Shown piece by piece: positions 49,095-60,156 of a stretch of 64,000 nt of DNA. Under the pieces are notes generated by a model. That model was not told the DNA's origin. It did no database searches and saw only the letters and a list, made by a program, of their open reading frames with translations. Within the stretch, counting starts at the first letter, position 1; each line of letters opens with the position of its first letter. Source of the stretch: Paramecium octaurelia (Eukaryota; Ciliophora; Oligohymenophorea; Peniculida; Parameciidae); the NCBI GenBank assembly GCA_905182995.1, contig CAJJDP010000079.1, forward strand, positions 13,893-77,892, given 5' to 3'. Made by a program: the position numbers and the translations under genes.

Positions 49095-49816
49095 ATGCTA
49101 TAAATTCTGAATACTGTTTAGAAAATAAAAGAATCAAAGTCTATTTCAAATGAGAGTGTAAGGGTAGATTCATCCCAATCGAATGTAATACATAATAATG
49201 ACAAAACAAAATTGTATTATGAAAATGTATTCACAATAGTTAGAATCCCGTTTTTAAGATGGTCCCATTGGACAATCTTCAAAGTGTGAGTGAAAATAAA
49301 TATTCTCACATATTTAGCTCATTTGCTCAATCTCCTAGACAAGAGGAATAATAATATCTATTCTAATAGGGAAATTAGTAAAAATCCAAAAAGAGGGCAT
49401 TTTCATTGACAGAACCTCAAACCGTAAAAAAAGATCACAAATACAACGCATCAGACGGGGAATTAACAAATAAGAAAATTATCACTGTCCATACGGCAAG
49501 AGTATTAGAATGCATAAGGAAAGAAAAGGATAAAGAATTGAATGCGGAAACACCGAAATTAGGATAAAATTAGTTATAAGATTCTTAAGTGACAGTGAAA
49601 GAGATAGTTGCTTAATAATAATACTATTCTCCAAGGAATATGGATCATAAATTTAATGATTGTTCTAGTTTTTACGCCAAATAAACATTGACAACTGCAT
49701 TGGGCTCAATCACAAGCAAGAGTGAGTTGGATTAGATTTTGAAGGATTGCCAATTGAATTTTGAGAAGAATAAGGCAGTTAGAGCTGATGAGTATGTTGC
49801 CTGTCTTATATTTTGA
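49095..49816 (+). CDS. Unknown hydrophilic protein
   Basis: 231 residues with one 26-nt intron (GTATTATG...CAATAG). It is hydrophilic and Ser/Gln/Lys-rich, with no membrane segment or known domain. The C-terminal third contains a helical stretch (SKSELDQILKDCQLNFEKNKAVRADEY, trimmed here). Composition and splice restoration support coding. It converges on isocitrate lyase with a 36-bp gap between stops. Confidence 0.6.
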
Positions 49817-49852
49817 CATAATGATATCATTATATATTTATTTAACACGTAA

Positions 49853-51548
49853 TCATTTATTGTCGAATTAATGTTCAGTTGAGTCTTCGCCTGAAGATAT
49901 CAATGTACTTTGATTAACAATAGTCATGACATGATCAATTAATTCAGCTCCAGACCATCTAGAATAATATATGATGAAGATTACTTTTGATGTCTCAATT
50001 GATCAACATTATGTTTCTCTTCCTTCCTTTGAATATCTTCCACATAAGCCAACATATATCTTTCTGATAAGTCCTTGGAGAATCTTTCACTTTGTAGAGC
50101 ATTCAAATGAAATCCTGCTAACGTAATGAACTACATTGATATTAGTAAATGAGAACCTGCCAAGTGTATCCCAACTTCCCTAATTCTGAATTAAAGTTTT
50201 TGAGTTCGCTGTCTGAGAATCCAAATTTGCTCCAATTAAAACTTGGAGAACAATTATAACATAGCACCTTGTTATTCTGAAGTTCGAATTGTAATTCATC
50301 GGATAATTCCTTAGCAACCTTCAGATCAGGAGTTGAAGTCTCCATCCATAAGGCATCTGCATATTTCAAGTATTCCTTATATTTAATTTATATGAGTACT
50401 TTGGCTCTAATTGCACAATAATGAACACTACTCTTAAGAGCATAGAATCCATCAGGATTTCTGCATTGTTCCCAATCGAAGTCGAGTTCAAATCCCAATC
50501 TCTTTGCTAAATCCCTTGCTCTTTTGATTCCACCTGATTCACATTATTTCAACCATTAATTGGTGGCTTGTATTCTCTTCTCTTTGTCAATCATTTGTTC
50601 AATGATAAAAACTCCTGCTTCTGGGTAAGTGCATGGTTTATCATGAAACTTGGTAACCCCTAGAATGTATGGTTAATCAATCAAATCCACATTGGTCTCT
50701 ATGAACCTTGCTCCTAATGCATCAGTTCTTGCAATTATGAATAATTCATTTCCCATAATGTCGGCTTGAAGTCGAGAAGCTATGAGTTTTTAGACATGAG
50801 TATTAGTAGAAGTGACAACTCTTCCAGCCATGTGACCACATTTCTTTAAATCAGGTCTCTGATCCTCCAAATGAATTCCTGCAGCTCCAGATTCAATAAA
50901 TAATTTAGTCAATTTCATTACACTGCTGGTACCACCAAATCCAGCATCTGCATCGCAAATAACTGGAACGAGGTAATCATAAGGTTTTTTTTATTTTCGT
51001 TATTCAGCAGTAATTAGACTTCTTTCATACTACTATCTTCTGTCTTGAAATCTTTGCATCTACCATCAAATTTATGATTACTTTGACTAGCTGATCACAT
51101 TTCTTAGGCACAGTGTCATATGGATAATCAGCAAAATCAGGTCCTGGATCATTAGTAGTAGAAGCTGAAGATGAGCACTGCCAACCTGATACATAAATAG
51201 ATGTCATGTATTTAGACATATTGATAACTTACACAGTATCTAAAGCTCCACATGCAAGAGAGAAGCTATGATCATAAATAGGAAATACCCTTTGCTTTAT
51301 TTTAAATCCATCATGAGATTATAGAATTTTCTTGCCATGAAATCAGAGAATTGATTAGGTACAATTGATCCTCTTACTTCAGCAACTTATTTGGCTGTGT
51401 ATGGACGCAAAACATTATTGAAACGTGGACTCTTGAACCAACTAAATGATTAGATAATTTTGAATCATTACTTTTCCAATTAGGTTATTTGCTAGAGCAA
51501 TTTCTATTCCTCATCAAATTGTCCACTCAACTAGGATAATCTATTCAT
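49853..51548 (-). CDS. ICL: Isocitrate lyase
   Basis: 514 residues after six introns of 22-30 nt, an exact multiple of three and typical for eukaryotic ICL. Diagnostic stretches are [22 protein letters not shown], the catalytic-cysteine signature [45 protein letters not shown] and [11 protein letters not shown] near the end. The enzyme splits isocitrate into glyoxylate and succinate in the glyoxylate cycle, letting cells grow on two-carbon units or fat. It ends in DNK, so no PTS1 peroxisomal signal is visible. With the catalase 5 kb away it points to peroxisomal or glyoxysomal metabolism in this organism. Confidence 0.97.
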
Positions 51549-51626
51549 AAATTAAAAATTATTTAAGTATAAACGATTAGATTAATGGGAAATTTTATAA
51601 TAATAAAATCACAAGTATATTCCAAT

Positions 51627-52325
51627 TCAATTCAGCAACTCCTTTAATTTTTATATCTCCAATAATAACAGTTGTCGCACACTCTCCTTCACCTTCTAAT
51701 CTTATACATAATTCAAAGTTGCGTCAATCTTTATAGTTAAGAACCTATTAGATGTTTCAGACAACCAATCCTCGTGTCTTTAATGCAATTTCTTCAAATA
51801 ATCAAGTGGCACACATGCTTCCTCTGATCTCCCTCTCTTTATCAATCTTTCCAAACACACTTCTGGCGGAGTATTGACATATATCACACAATCTATCAAG
51901 TACTATTGATAATGGTTCATGAGCCATTAATAAAATTCCTCATATATCTCAAACTCTATTTGACTGATCTTTCCATCATTGTAACATAATTAAAAGAAGA
52001 GTTCTCTGGCACTTTCAATACTTCTCTCTGTAAACACTAAAACTGGCTGTTGATTATTTTGTAACACTTATTGCAATTGTCTATCCCAAGCCATTAACCT
52101 AGATTAGTAGGCGTAAATTTAAAAAGTAAACCCCCACCTATCTGCATCTGAGTAGTACTTCTCTAAAATATTGAGATTGGAATTCCCATTAATTTTTTGC
52201 CATTGCTCCAAAGGTTCCATAAGGAATATAGCTTAAGGGTATTCTTCCCTTAAGATTTCAAACAATGTTGATTTACCTGCTCCTATGTTACCCTCTAAAG
52301 AAATGATGATGAATTTCTTTTTCAT
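51627..52325 (-). CDS. Deoxynucleoside kinase (dCK/dGK/TK2 family)
   Basis: An intronless 232-residue frame. The P-loop is EGNIGAGKST at residue 10. FTERSIESAR (the ERS motif that binds nucleotide), VNTPPEVCLERLIKRGRSEE (the Arg-rich lid) and a C-terminal helix complete the fold. Family members phosphorylate deoxynucleosides for salvage into dNTPs. Substrate preference (dC, dA/dG or dT) cannot be read from the sequence. A ciliate macronucleus with very high ploidy has a large dNTP demand, which fits, but that is inference. It lies 78 bp downstream of the isocitrate lyase start, on the same strand. Confidence 0.92.
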
Positions 52326-52431
52326 TTTTATTATTGTTAAATGGCATTGATAAAATTATATTTGAGTAATTTTATAACCATAATTATATAATTATATAAA
52401 TTAATGCAAATATCTATATACAATAAATATT

Positions 52432-54020
52432 TCATTCTATTTACTTCTAATAATATTACTTAATTAGTTGAATGTCCTTTAACTTTTTTAATGTACTCTT
52501 TATATTCAAAGAATCTCCAATCTGTTTCTATTGGAACTCCAAAAAAGGCTAAAAGAGCGATGTCAACATATCTATCTAGGCTGCAGTCATTAGATTAATG
52601 TTCTGATCAAAGGTCTTGACGACTTGATTAATAAACTTATCTGGCTACAATATGAACTTAGGTCTCTCATACTATGATCAACGTAATTCTATACCAAATA
52701 TTGCAATATGATAATCAAATCGTCCATGCTCACAGAATCGCTGTATTTGTATAGGTTATCCTCCACGAAATGCATTTATTAAATTGGGGCATTCTTGATG
52801 TCATCATAGTTCTACTCAACGAACTCATAAAATTTAATTATGTCTTGGATTTAGAATTAACCTGGAATCTAGGTAATTCGATTGATTAGATTATTTTGGA
52901 TATTTTTGGCATCGTCTTTCAGGAAGGTGGGTAGTAGAGTCATAGTTGTTACCAGAGATTCTAAATCATAATAAGTCAGCTTATTGACCATGAGATTGTG
53001 AACTTTGCTTTGAAAGTCAGGATGCAATTGGAATTCATGATACTTATCCTAGGCTTCTTTGTAGATTCCTAATAATCTTGCTACGAGATGTCCATCGTAA
53101 CTTAATTCCGAGAGCGATTGCAAGAAATAGTTTCGATTGAACATGTGACCTTTGAAGATGACATATTGCATCGAATCGTAAAATTCCAAGGATCCTTACT
53201 TTCCCTTGGCAAAACAGAATAGGATGTCAATCATCATCTTGGTGGTGTAGTTCAAGGATAGATTGGTCAAGATGTGTTGTTCCAATTTGGCAAACATTTG
53301 GGGATCAAATCTATTGACTTTGGCCAATGCCATTGCTATGGAATGATAATGGACAGGGTTGACTTCCCAAATGGTTATGCGAATAACTCTTTCCAATTTC
53401 TTGTAAACCTTATCAATCCTGGCTTATATGGTTTCTTCACTTTGGCCATAATACATCAACGGCAATTTGCAGAACCCTTGAGCTGCAAAGACACTCTCAT
53501 CAAATGTTGTATGATATTGATCTTCTAATATTTTGTATTCCAGTAATCTCCACATTTCTCTGTCGTTGATATCCAATTTGTTCAAGCAATAAGCGTAGGA
53601 TCCAATCAAGGGGAATTTGTCATGTTGATTTGTCACCAAGCATTTCTTTATGTGATTCAAAAACTCCTTAAAATTGTAATTGTTCATTATCTGCGATCTT
53701 AGACCATGTTCTTCTGAAATGTGAACCAGATGACGCAAAAAGTAGATCAAATCGTTGAATGAATATTTGAATTCAACTGATTTCAAGTGTGTCAATATCT
53801 TCGCAGGATCCCTGATATGTTACAACCCATATTTGTCATCGTGATCAGCTATAAAGGAATGATCTGCATTTGGTAGTAATTTGCCTTCGTGATTTATGGT
53901 TGTTCTGAATTCATCATCATATTTCATTGCAGGATTCTTCTGAGTATAATTGCTGAAGCAACAGCTGAATCTCTAAAGCTTGGTCTTTCTACATATTTTG
54001 TTAAGTGATTATCTCAACAT
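52432..54020 (-). CDS. Mitochondrial helical-repeat protein (FASTK/OPR-like)
   Basis: 521 residues after one 23-nt intron. The N-terminus MLRQSLNKICRKTKLQRFSC is basic, Ser/Arg-rich and acid-free, a classic mitochondrial presequence. The body is an array of about ten helix pairs with recurrent Leu/Phe spacing (for example LIYFLRHLVHISEEHG, SIAMALAKVNRFDPQMF, EFYDSMQYVIFKG), as in RNA-binding or FASTK-like solenoids. It resembles the body of the RAP-like gene at 29799-32180 but lacks a clear RAP end. A role in mitochondrial RNA handling is inferred from these features only. Confidence 0.65.
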
Positions 54021-54279
54021 TTATGATTTTTATGTCAGAAAAATATTATCATATTACTATCATAAATAATTATCATAATTATGTATATCACATTTTATGC
54101 TTGGTTATATAGATCCAAAAATTTGATTATTCTATCTACTTGCATTTATGAAATGATATGATTGAATGATGCTAAAATCAATGATTTTCATTGGTTGGCC
54201 TCGATGATTATGATTGATTATTTGAAAATATTATTGTGGATTAGCTAAAAATTATTTAAATTATTTCTCATTTTAGAAG

Positions 54280-55730
54280 ATGAATATTGCAGAGAGATTA
54301 CAGAGGGAGGCTGAAAAGAAAAAATTACAATAAGAAGAATAGTTGAAAGCAGGCAATAAAGCAATCAAAGAGAAATATGAGGCAGAATATTAGGAGAACA
54401 AAAATAAATTGAGTTAGGAAATCAAACAGGACATTAAATTAATCTCTCAATAATATCCTAGTTTCTAAGTAAATTCAATTTACAATTAAAAAAGAAATTT
54501 GCTTTGTACAAAATTTATAAGCAGTTCGATTTCAATAGAGAGATTGCAAATGAATTCATTAGCATTTAAATCTAAAATCAAAATTAACAAGACAACGGAG
54601 ACGATGATTGGATTGAAATAACAAGCAAAAGGAAGGCACTCATTCACAAGATTACCAAATCAAGTGAAAATAATCAAAAACCAAAGAGATCATAATCTGT
54701 GACTAATAAACATGACCCAGATTATCACCCATAAAGATAGCCTTCATAAAATGAAAATTAAAGAACTTAAAGAAGAAATAATTCCGGAGATAGAAGAAGA
54801 GAAGTTTCTCCACGGAAATACAACTATCAAAATCGAAAATATGAAAAATTTGATTCCGATAAAAACAACATTAAATATGAAGGACGCAGAAAATAATAAC
54901 TAAATTAAAAACCTAAAATACCTTAATAAAACTCATTTTATCCAAAATACATTTATGTTCCAAAACACTAAGATGATGATTGCCCTTATGTGCCTAAATC
55001 AATAATTACTTAAACGTAGAATATAATTCAACAGAAATAGGAAGAATAAACTTTGAATGGAAATACATAAAATGTAGAGACTATCAATTAATAATTAAAT
55101 GTAGATCATTCTAAAGACTCACAATAATAACATAGTAAATAAAATTTTGCTGTTGAAGATAAAATTAAATAAGATTAGATTAAAAAATAAGAAGAATAAG
55201 AAAAATTAAGATAAGAACAAATTAGATAAGAATAATTAAGATAAGAATAAATAAGATAAGAATAAATTAGATAAGAATAATTAAGATAAGAATAAATAAG
55301 ATAAGAATAAATTAGATAAGAATAATTAAGATAAGAATAAATTAGATAAGAATAAATTAGATAAGAATAATTAAGATAAGAATAAATTAGATAAGAATAA
55401 ATTAGATAAGAATAAATTAGATAATAATAAATTAGATTAGAATTAGTTAGATAAGAGTAACTTAAATAAGAACAAATTAAACAAGAGTAGCTAAGATAAG
55501 AATAATTAGTTTTAGAATAATAAAAAATTTTGTTAAACTAATCATAATAATTTAATTATTAAAATCAATCTCTCTACTAAGAATATTCATAATCACAACC
55601 TTTTAATTAACAGTTCAAGAGTTCAATGTTTGCTCCTTAATTTTAAATGGCTCCTCAATAAGAGAATTCAAATATTAATAATCAGCCTTCTGTCTATGAG
55701 ATGCTAATGAGTTATATTAATTACGAATGA
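54280..55730 (+). CDS. Gln-rich protein with twenty RQEQ pentapeptide repeats
   Basis: 474 residues after one 26-nt intron (54469-54494, GTAAAT...AAAAAG, a less usual AAAG end). The N-terminal 100 residues contain a coiled coil and a UBA/CUE-like helical patch (ALYKIYKQFDFNREIANEFI), then DDDWIEITSKRK. The middle is Arg/Tyr/Asn-rich. Residues about 300-400 are twenty consecutive copies of a pentapeptide, RQEQ(I/L), in a single-phase helix with alternating charge. The end is Gln/Asn/Pro-rich and low complexity. I do not recognise the family; helical solo-repeat plus disordered flanks suggests a scaffold or RNA-granule protein. The 3' part is duplicated after the N at 56634. Confidence 0.75.
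55209..55508 (+). repeat. 15-nt tandem repeat, twenty units
   Basis: Twenty consecutive 15-nt units of the form AGA TAA GAA TAA (ATT/TTA/ATA) encode RQEQ(I/L). Early and late units carry substitutions (CAA for TAA, GAG for GAA, AAA for AGA), while central units differ only in the fifth codon. It is open solely because TAA is sense. The last 17 units recur at 56635-56889 in the assembly copy, where one unit differs by two bases. Confidence 0.9.
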
Positions 55731-55795
55731 GGATAATATATAGATATTTAATTGTATAAACAATCATAATCATTCGATAAATATCTAATTTGTAA

Positions 55796-56296
55796 ATGCA
55801 ACCAATTAATTAGTTGCTTCTCACAATAGCAAAAATTTTAGAAGAAATTTTAACGGAAACAGATCCATTGAGTCTGTAATAGGCTTCTCCATTCCATACC
55901 TCACGAACCCCATCTATTTCAATAGAGAATTACATTCAGAGGATTGCAAAATATGCACATTGCAATAGTGTTTGCTTTGTCTTTGCATTAATATATCTGG
56001 ATAAAATTTAGGAGATGCACTAAAATGTAGTGCTTAATTCAAATTGTATACATAGGTATGAATTTTTAATTATGCTTTGATTTATGATAGTGTCGATAAT
56101 GGTGGCAATAAAGTATTATGATGATGAGTATTACAAAAATGAATATTATGCGAAGGTTGGAGGACTGTCATTAAAGGAGATAAATTAACTGGAGAAGGAA
56201 TTCTTGAACATGCTGAATTACGAATTATTTATTTAAAAGGAAGTATTTGAAGTTTATGAAGAGAGATTAAAACAATACGAGAGCATAGAGATCTGA
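55796..56296 (+). CDS. PHO80-like (P/U-type) cyclin
   Basis: 158 residues if a 24-nt interruption (56056-56079) is removed. The cyclin box runs from ISIENYIQRIAKYAHCN through FALIYLDKI and a core IHR motif. After the interruption come MIVSIMVAIKYYDDEYYKNEYYAK, VGGLSLKEINQLEKEFL and a closing helix. VGG followed by EINQLE is diagnostic for PHO80-like cyclins, which partner CDK5/PHO85-type kinases in nutrient and cell-cycle signalling. The interruption starts GT but does not end AG and contains the only in-frame TGA. A canonical 45-nt intron (56046-56090) is also possible but would delete the conserved IHR. A second, assembly copy is at 57177-57677. Confidence 0.85.
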
Positions 56297-56387
56297 TGAA
56301 CTTGGTACTTATTTGATGATTATACTTGTTTATGATAAGCTTGCAAATTAAATAACGAAAAGTCTGTTAATTTTATTATTTTATAAT

Positions 56388-56633
56388 TCATTCTTTTTTA
56401 CCGATATGATTGTTATAAATAACATTTAAGTTTTCTTGATTCGACATCTAAACCAAATTATCATTCATGTTGTTTTCTGAGATATCTACACTTGGATAAG
56501 CTTCCATAAACCTATATAATAAGTAAATTAATTACCTTTATCTTATTCCATCATCTTTGAGAAATACTCCTGGAAGTTGATTGCCTAGAGTGATCCAATT
56601 AGGTCTACAATTATGAGGTCTTCCAAACAATTC
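56388..56633 (-). other. Truncated 3' end of METTL3 (assembly copy)
   Basis: This is the last 246 bases of the METTL3 coding region, including its final 24-nt intron, cut at the N at 56634. The complete gene is at 57769-59462. It is not a separate gene. Confidence 0.85.
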
Positions 56634-56634
56634 N

Positions 56635-57111
56635 AGATAAGAATAAATTAGATAAGAATAATTAAGATAAGAATAAATAAGATAAGAATAAATTAGATAA
56701 GAATAATTAAGATAAGAATAAATTAGATAAGAATAAATTAGATAAGAATAATTAAGATAAGAATAATTAAGATAAGAATAAATTAGATAAGAATAAATTA
56801 GATAATAATAAATTAGATTAGAATTAGTTAGATAAGAGTAACTTAAATAAGAACAAATTAAACAAGAGTAGCTAAGATAAGAATAATTAGTTTTAGAATA
56901 ATAAAAAATTTTGTTAAACTAATCATAATAATTTAATTATTAAAATCAATCTCTCTACTAAGAATATTCATAATCACAACCTTTTAATTAACAGTTCAAG
57001 AGTTCAATGTTTGCTCCTTAATTTTAAATGGCTCCTCAATAAGAGAATTCAAATATTAATAATCAGCCTTCTGTCTATGAGATGCTAATGAGTTATATTA
57101 ATTACGAATGA
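56635..57111 (+). other. Duplicate C-terminal part of the RQEQ-repeat gene (assembly copy)
   Basis: The stretch repeats the last 17 RQEQ units and the Gln-rich tail to the same TGA. It lacks a start. It belongs to the second copy of the duplication around the N at 56634 and is not an additional gene. Confidence 0.85.
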
Positions 57112-57176
57112 GGATAATATATAGATATTTAATTGTATAAACAATCATAATCATTCGATAAATATCTAATTTGTAA

Positions 57177-57677
57177 ATGCAACCAATTAATTAGTTGCTT
57201 CTCACAATAGCAAAAATTTTAGAAGAAATTTTAACGGAAACAGATCCATTGAGTCTGTAATAGGCTTCTCCATTCCATACCTCACGAACCCCATCTATTT
57301 CAATAGAGAATTACATTCAGAGGATTGCAAAATATGCACATTGCAATAGTGTTTGCTTTGTCTTTGCATTAATATATCTGGATAAAATTTAGGAGATGCA
57401 CTAAAATGTAGTGCTTAATTCAAATTGTATACATAGGTATGAATTTTTAATTATGCTTTGATTTATGATAGTGTCGATAATGGTGGCAATAAAGTATTAT
57501 GATGATGAGTATTACAAAAATGAATATTATGCGAAGGTTGGAGGACTGTCATTAAAGGAGATAAATTAACTGGAGAAGGAATTCTTGAACATGCTGAATT
57601 ACGAATTATTTATTTAAAAGGAAGTATTTGAAGTTTATGAAGAGAGATTAAAACAATACGAGAGCATAGAGATCTGA
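57177..57677 (+). CDS. PHO80-like cyclin, duplicate (assembly copy)
   Basis: This reads the same as the cyclin gene at 55796-56296, at an offset of 1381, including the unusual 24-nt interruption with its in-frame TGA. That the oddity is present in both contig ends argues against a random base-call error in one of them. A single cyclin gene is expected in the genome. This copy has the genuine downstream neighbour, METTL3, converging on it. Confidence 0.6.
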
Positions 57678-57768
57678 TGAACTTGGTACTTATTTGATGA
57701 TTATACTTGTTTATGATAAGCTTGCAAATTAAATAACGAAAAGTCTGTTAATTTTATTATTTTATAAT

Positions 57769-59462
57769 TCATTCTTTTTTACCGATATGATTGTTATAAA
57801 TAACATTTAAGTTTTCTTGATTCGACATCTAAACCAAATTATCATTCATGTTGTTTTCTGAGATATCTACACTTGGATAAGCTTCCATAAACCTATATAA
57901 TAAGTAAATTAATTACCTTTATCTTATTCCATCATCTTTGAGAAATACTCCTGGAAGTTGATTGCCTAGAGTGATCCAATTAGGTCTACAATTATGAGGT
58001 CTTCCAAACAATTCTACTTTTTTTCCATTTGGACACATTCTGTTTATAATACCATAAACTTCATCAGGTTTTCTGGAGGTTTCTCTAACTTCTGAGACAA
58101 TGACATCACAATCTAATCCTTTGATTAATTGAGGATTTCCTTTGATTCCAATCAAACAGTGTTCCTATGAGATGAGATAATAATTTACTTTACTATGATT
58201 AAGCCAATGGCCAGTTCTTCCTGTTCTGATTATGCGATGCAATTGATTTACTTTAATCCAAACCAATTCTTCAACTCTTCTGTAACCCCAAAGTATTAAA
58301 CACTCTCTTCCCAATTCCATGGCTCTGCCTGTGACCCATAAGAAAATGATTCCATCATTCTGCAACAAATCTACTCTTAATGCTTTCATTTCCTTGTCTT
58401 TTAGAGTTCCGTAAGGTAAATTCATATGGATATCCCAAGGAGGATCAGCCATGATAACATCAAATTTTCCTAGGACTCTAAAATCGAAAATTCTTAAATC
58501 ACAATTAATCCATTGAGGTGGCATACTCTTATGATTAGATAATGCTGTCTAAATTCTTTTTTGCCAATCAACATCATTTCCATCGAGAATGTAATGTATG
58601 TATTTACATTATTCTTACTCAGGACATTAATCCAAATATGTACAATTACCTAATTTTGTTTATGTATTTGCTTTGAGTATCTTTCTAAAATGAGTTTTCT
58701 GACATTAAACATTTCTACATTTGTCTCTTGTGAAGTTTTCACATATTTGAAGTCCTCTTTCTGTAAATTTTCTTTTTGCTTCTTCCTCATCATAATTTTC
58801 AGTTTTCAACAAAGCTGCTCTTTTCCTTTCCAATGCCAATTAAACAACATTATCTTCATATTTTAAACTAATATTGCCTACATTTTCAATCAATCTCTTT
58901 TTCTGAGCAGCAATCTTGGGTAATAAACTAACATTAGTTTTTTAATTTCTAGCTTCATCCAATAAGTGATCAATTTTTAGAAATGTTTATCCACTTGTAA
59001 TTGATCTGATTTCCTCTTTGATCCATTCTTCCACTGTTGGCATTTGTTTTGGTTTATCCTTAGAATATTATATGTTCATTTATCCCAATTTCTCCTTTGA
59101 GATTGATAAAATGAAATCCTGTAAATATGTACCTACGGCTAGTTTTGATAGATTGATTGCACCGGCTTCGGACAATTAAATTAAGATTGGTTCAATTTAG
59201 AGATTTCTCAAATAAGGAGTACTTGTTTTAGTCTTAAATGAATGAATTAATGCAATACTAAAAATATTGTGTTTATGTAAGTGTATAATTCACCTCCTGA
59301 AATAGGGTAATCAAATTAATCACTCAGCATAAATTCTATAACAACCGCTCTAAATTGTTCTTAATTTATTGGAGGGAATCTCAGCACCTCATTCTTTTCC
59401 TTGTCTCGTGACCTAGAACGATTTGGATCTCCTTTTACCTTCTTATATTTATCCTTATTCAT
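57769..59462 (-). CDS. METTL3: m6A methyltransferase METTL3 (MT-A70/IME4)
   Basis: 539 residues after introns of 26, 24 and 24 nt, close to the 580 of human METTL3. Two CCCH zinc fingers (about residues 245-300) are visible: [18 protein letters not shown] and CTYLDQCPEQEQCKYIHY, the latter near-identical in form to METTL3. The MT-A70 domain follows with [11 protein letters not shown] (the catalytic DPPW), [54 protein letters not shown] and [12 protein letters not shown]. With DPPW intact, this is the catalytic subunit that methylates N6 of adenosine in mRNA, not METTL14. Ciliates also use MT-A70 relatives for DNA 6mA, but the CCCH fingers favour RNA. Confidence 0.95.
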
Positions 59463-59738
59463 TAATAATTAATTTATATTTATATATATATTCTCAACTT
59501 CAACGACCACAGCCTTCCTAATCCACTGATTGAAAATAATCACTCAGATAACAAGAGACACTCTCAAATAGTCTATCAAATTTATTTTGACAATTATTAA
59601 CATGAATTATTTAGAATTATATTGAAAATTTCACTGCAATATTATCAATCTAAATACTAGTTGTTTGACCTAATTTATCTCCTGTTTTTTTAACTATTTA
59701 TAATTTTATTTTAATCTGTAGACAATTCAAGCACTCTC

Positions 59739-59930
59739 ATGGATGAAAATAATTTAATCTTCTTCAATTTCCAACATCTTATTGAATCAAATTCCAAAAA
59801 CGTATCCACTTATTTTAATAAACACTTGAAGCTGCTAATGCATAAAGAAACTCTGATGTTCACAGTTGTAGAGGATGGCATTTCAAAGGAAAAACTGAGA
59901 CTGGGTTTAGTGGAATTTTTGAAAATATGA
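59739..59930 (+). CDS. Small unknown protein
   Basis: A 63-residue frame from ATG to TGA with no TAA or TAG codons inside. It has an even, protein-like composition (NLIFFNFQHLIESNSK, ETLMFTVVEDGISKEKLRLG). No signal peptide or membrane segment is clear. It may be a complete small gene or the exon of a larger one. It lies 276 bp from the divergent METTL3 start. Confidence 0.4.
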   Translation: MDENNLIFFNFQHLIESNSKNVSTYFNKHLKLLMHKETLMFTVVEDGISKEKLRLGLVEFLKI

Positions 59931-60156
59931 GAATTTTGTGGAAAATTATTATAGTTCAAAAATAATGGAAATAACACTGTTTTTGGTGAAAATTTGGAAA
60001 TTCCTATTGTGAAAAAACCGAATATGAAGCAAAATGGATAATGGCTTCATGCGAATAAGGGATTTTGAAGGTATTTTTGATTAAAAGTTTATGTATTATA
60101 ATCAGTCGAAAAAGAGGTTTTCACTATGAAGTGGGTTTCCTCTTTCATCATTGATT

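Larger units (their letters stand above)
55254..58014. repeat. 1380-bp direct duplication around a single N
   Basis: Bases 55254-56633 and 56635-58014 match apart from two substitutions within one 15-nt unit, and the N at 56634 is the only base between them. The unit covers the end of the RQEQ-repeat gene, the whole cyclin gene and the 3' end of METTL3. The left edge falls inside the tandem repeat itself, where assemblers often break. This is an unmerged contig overlap, perhaps between two alleles. Confidence 0.88.
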
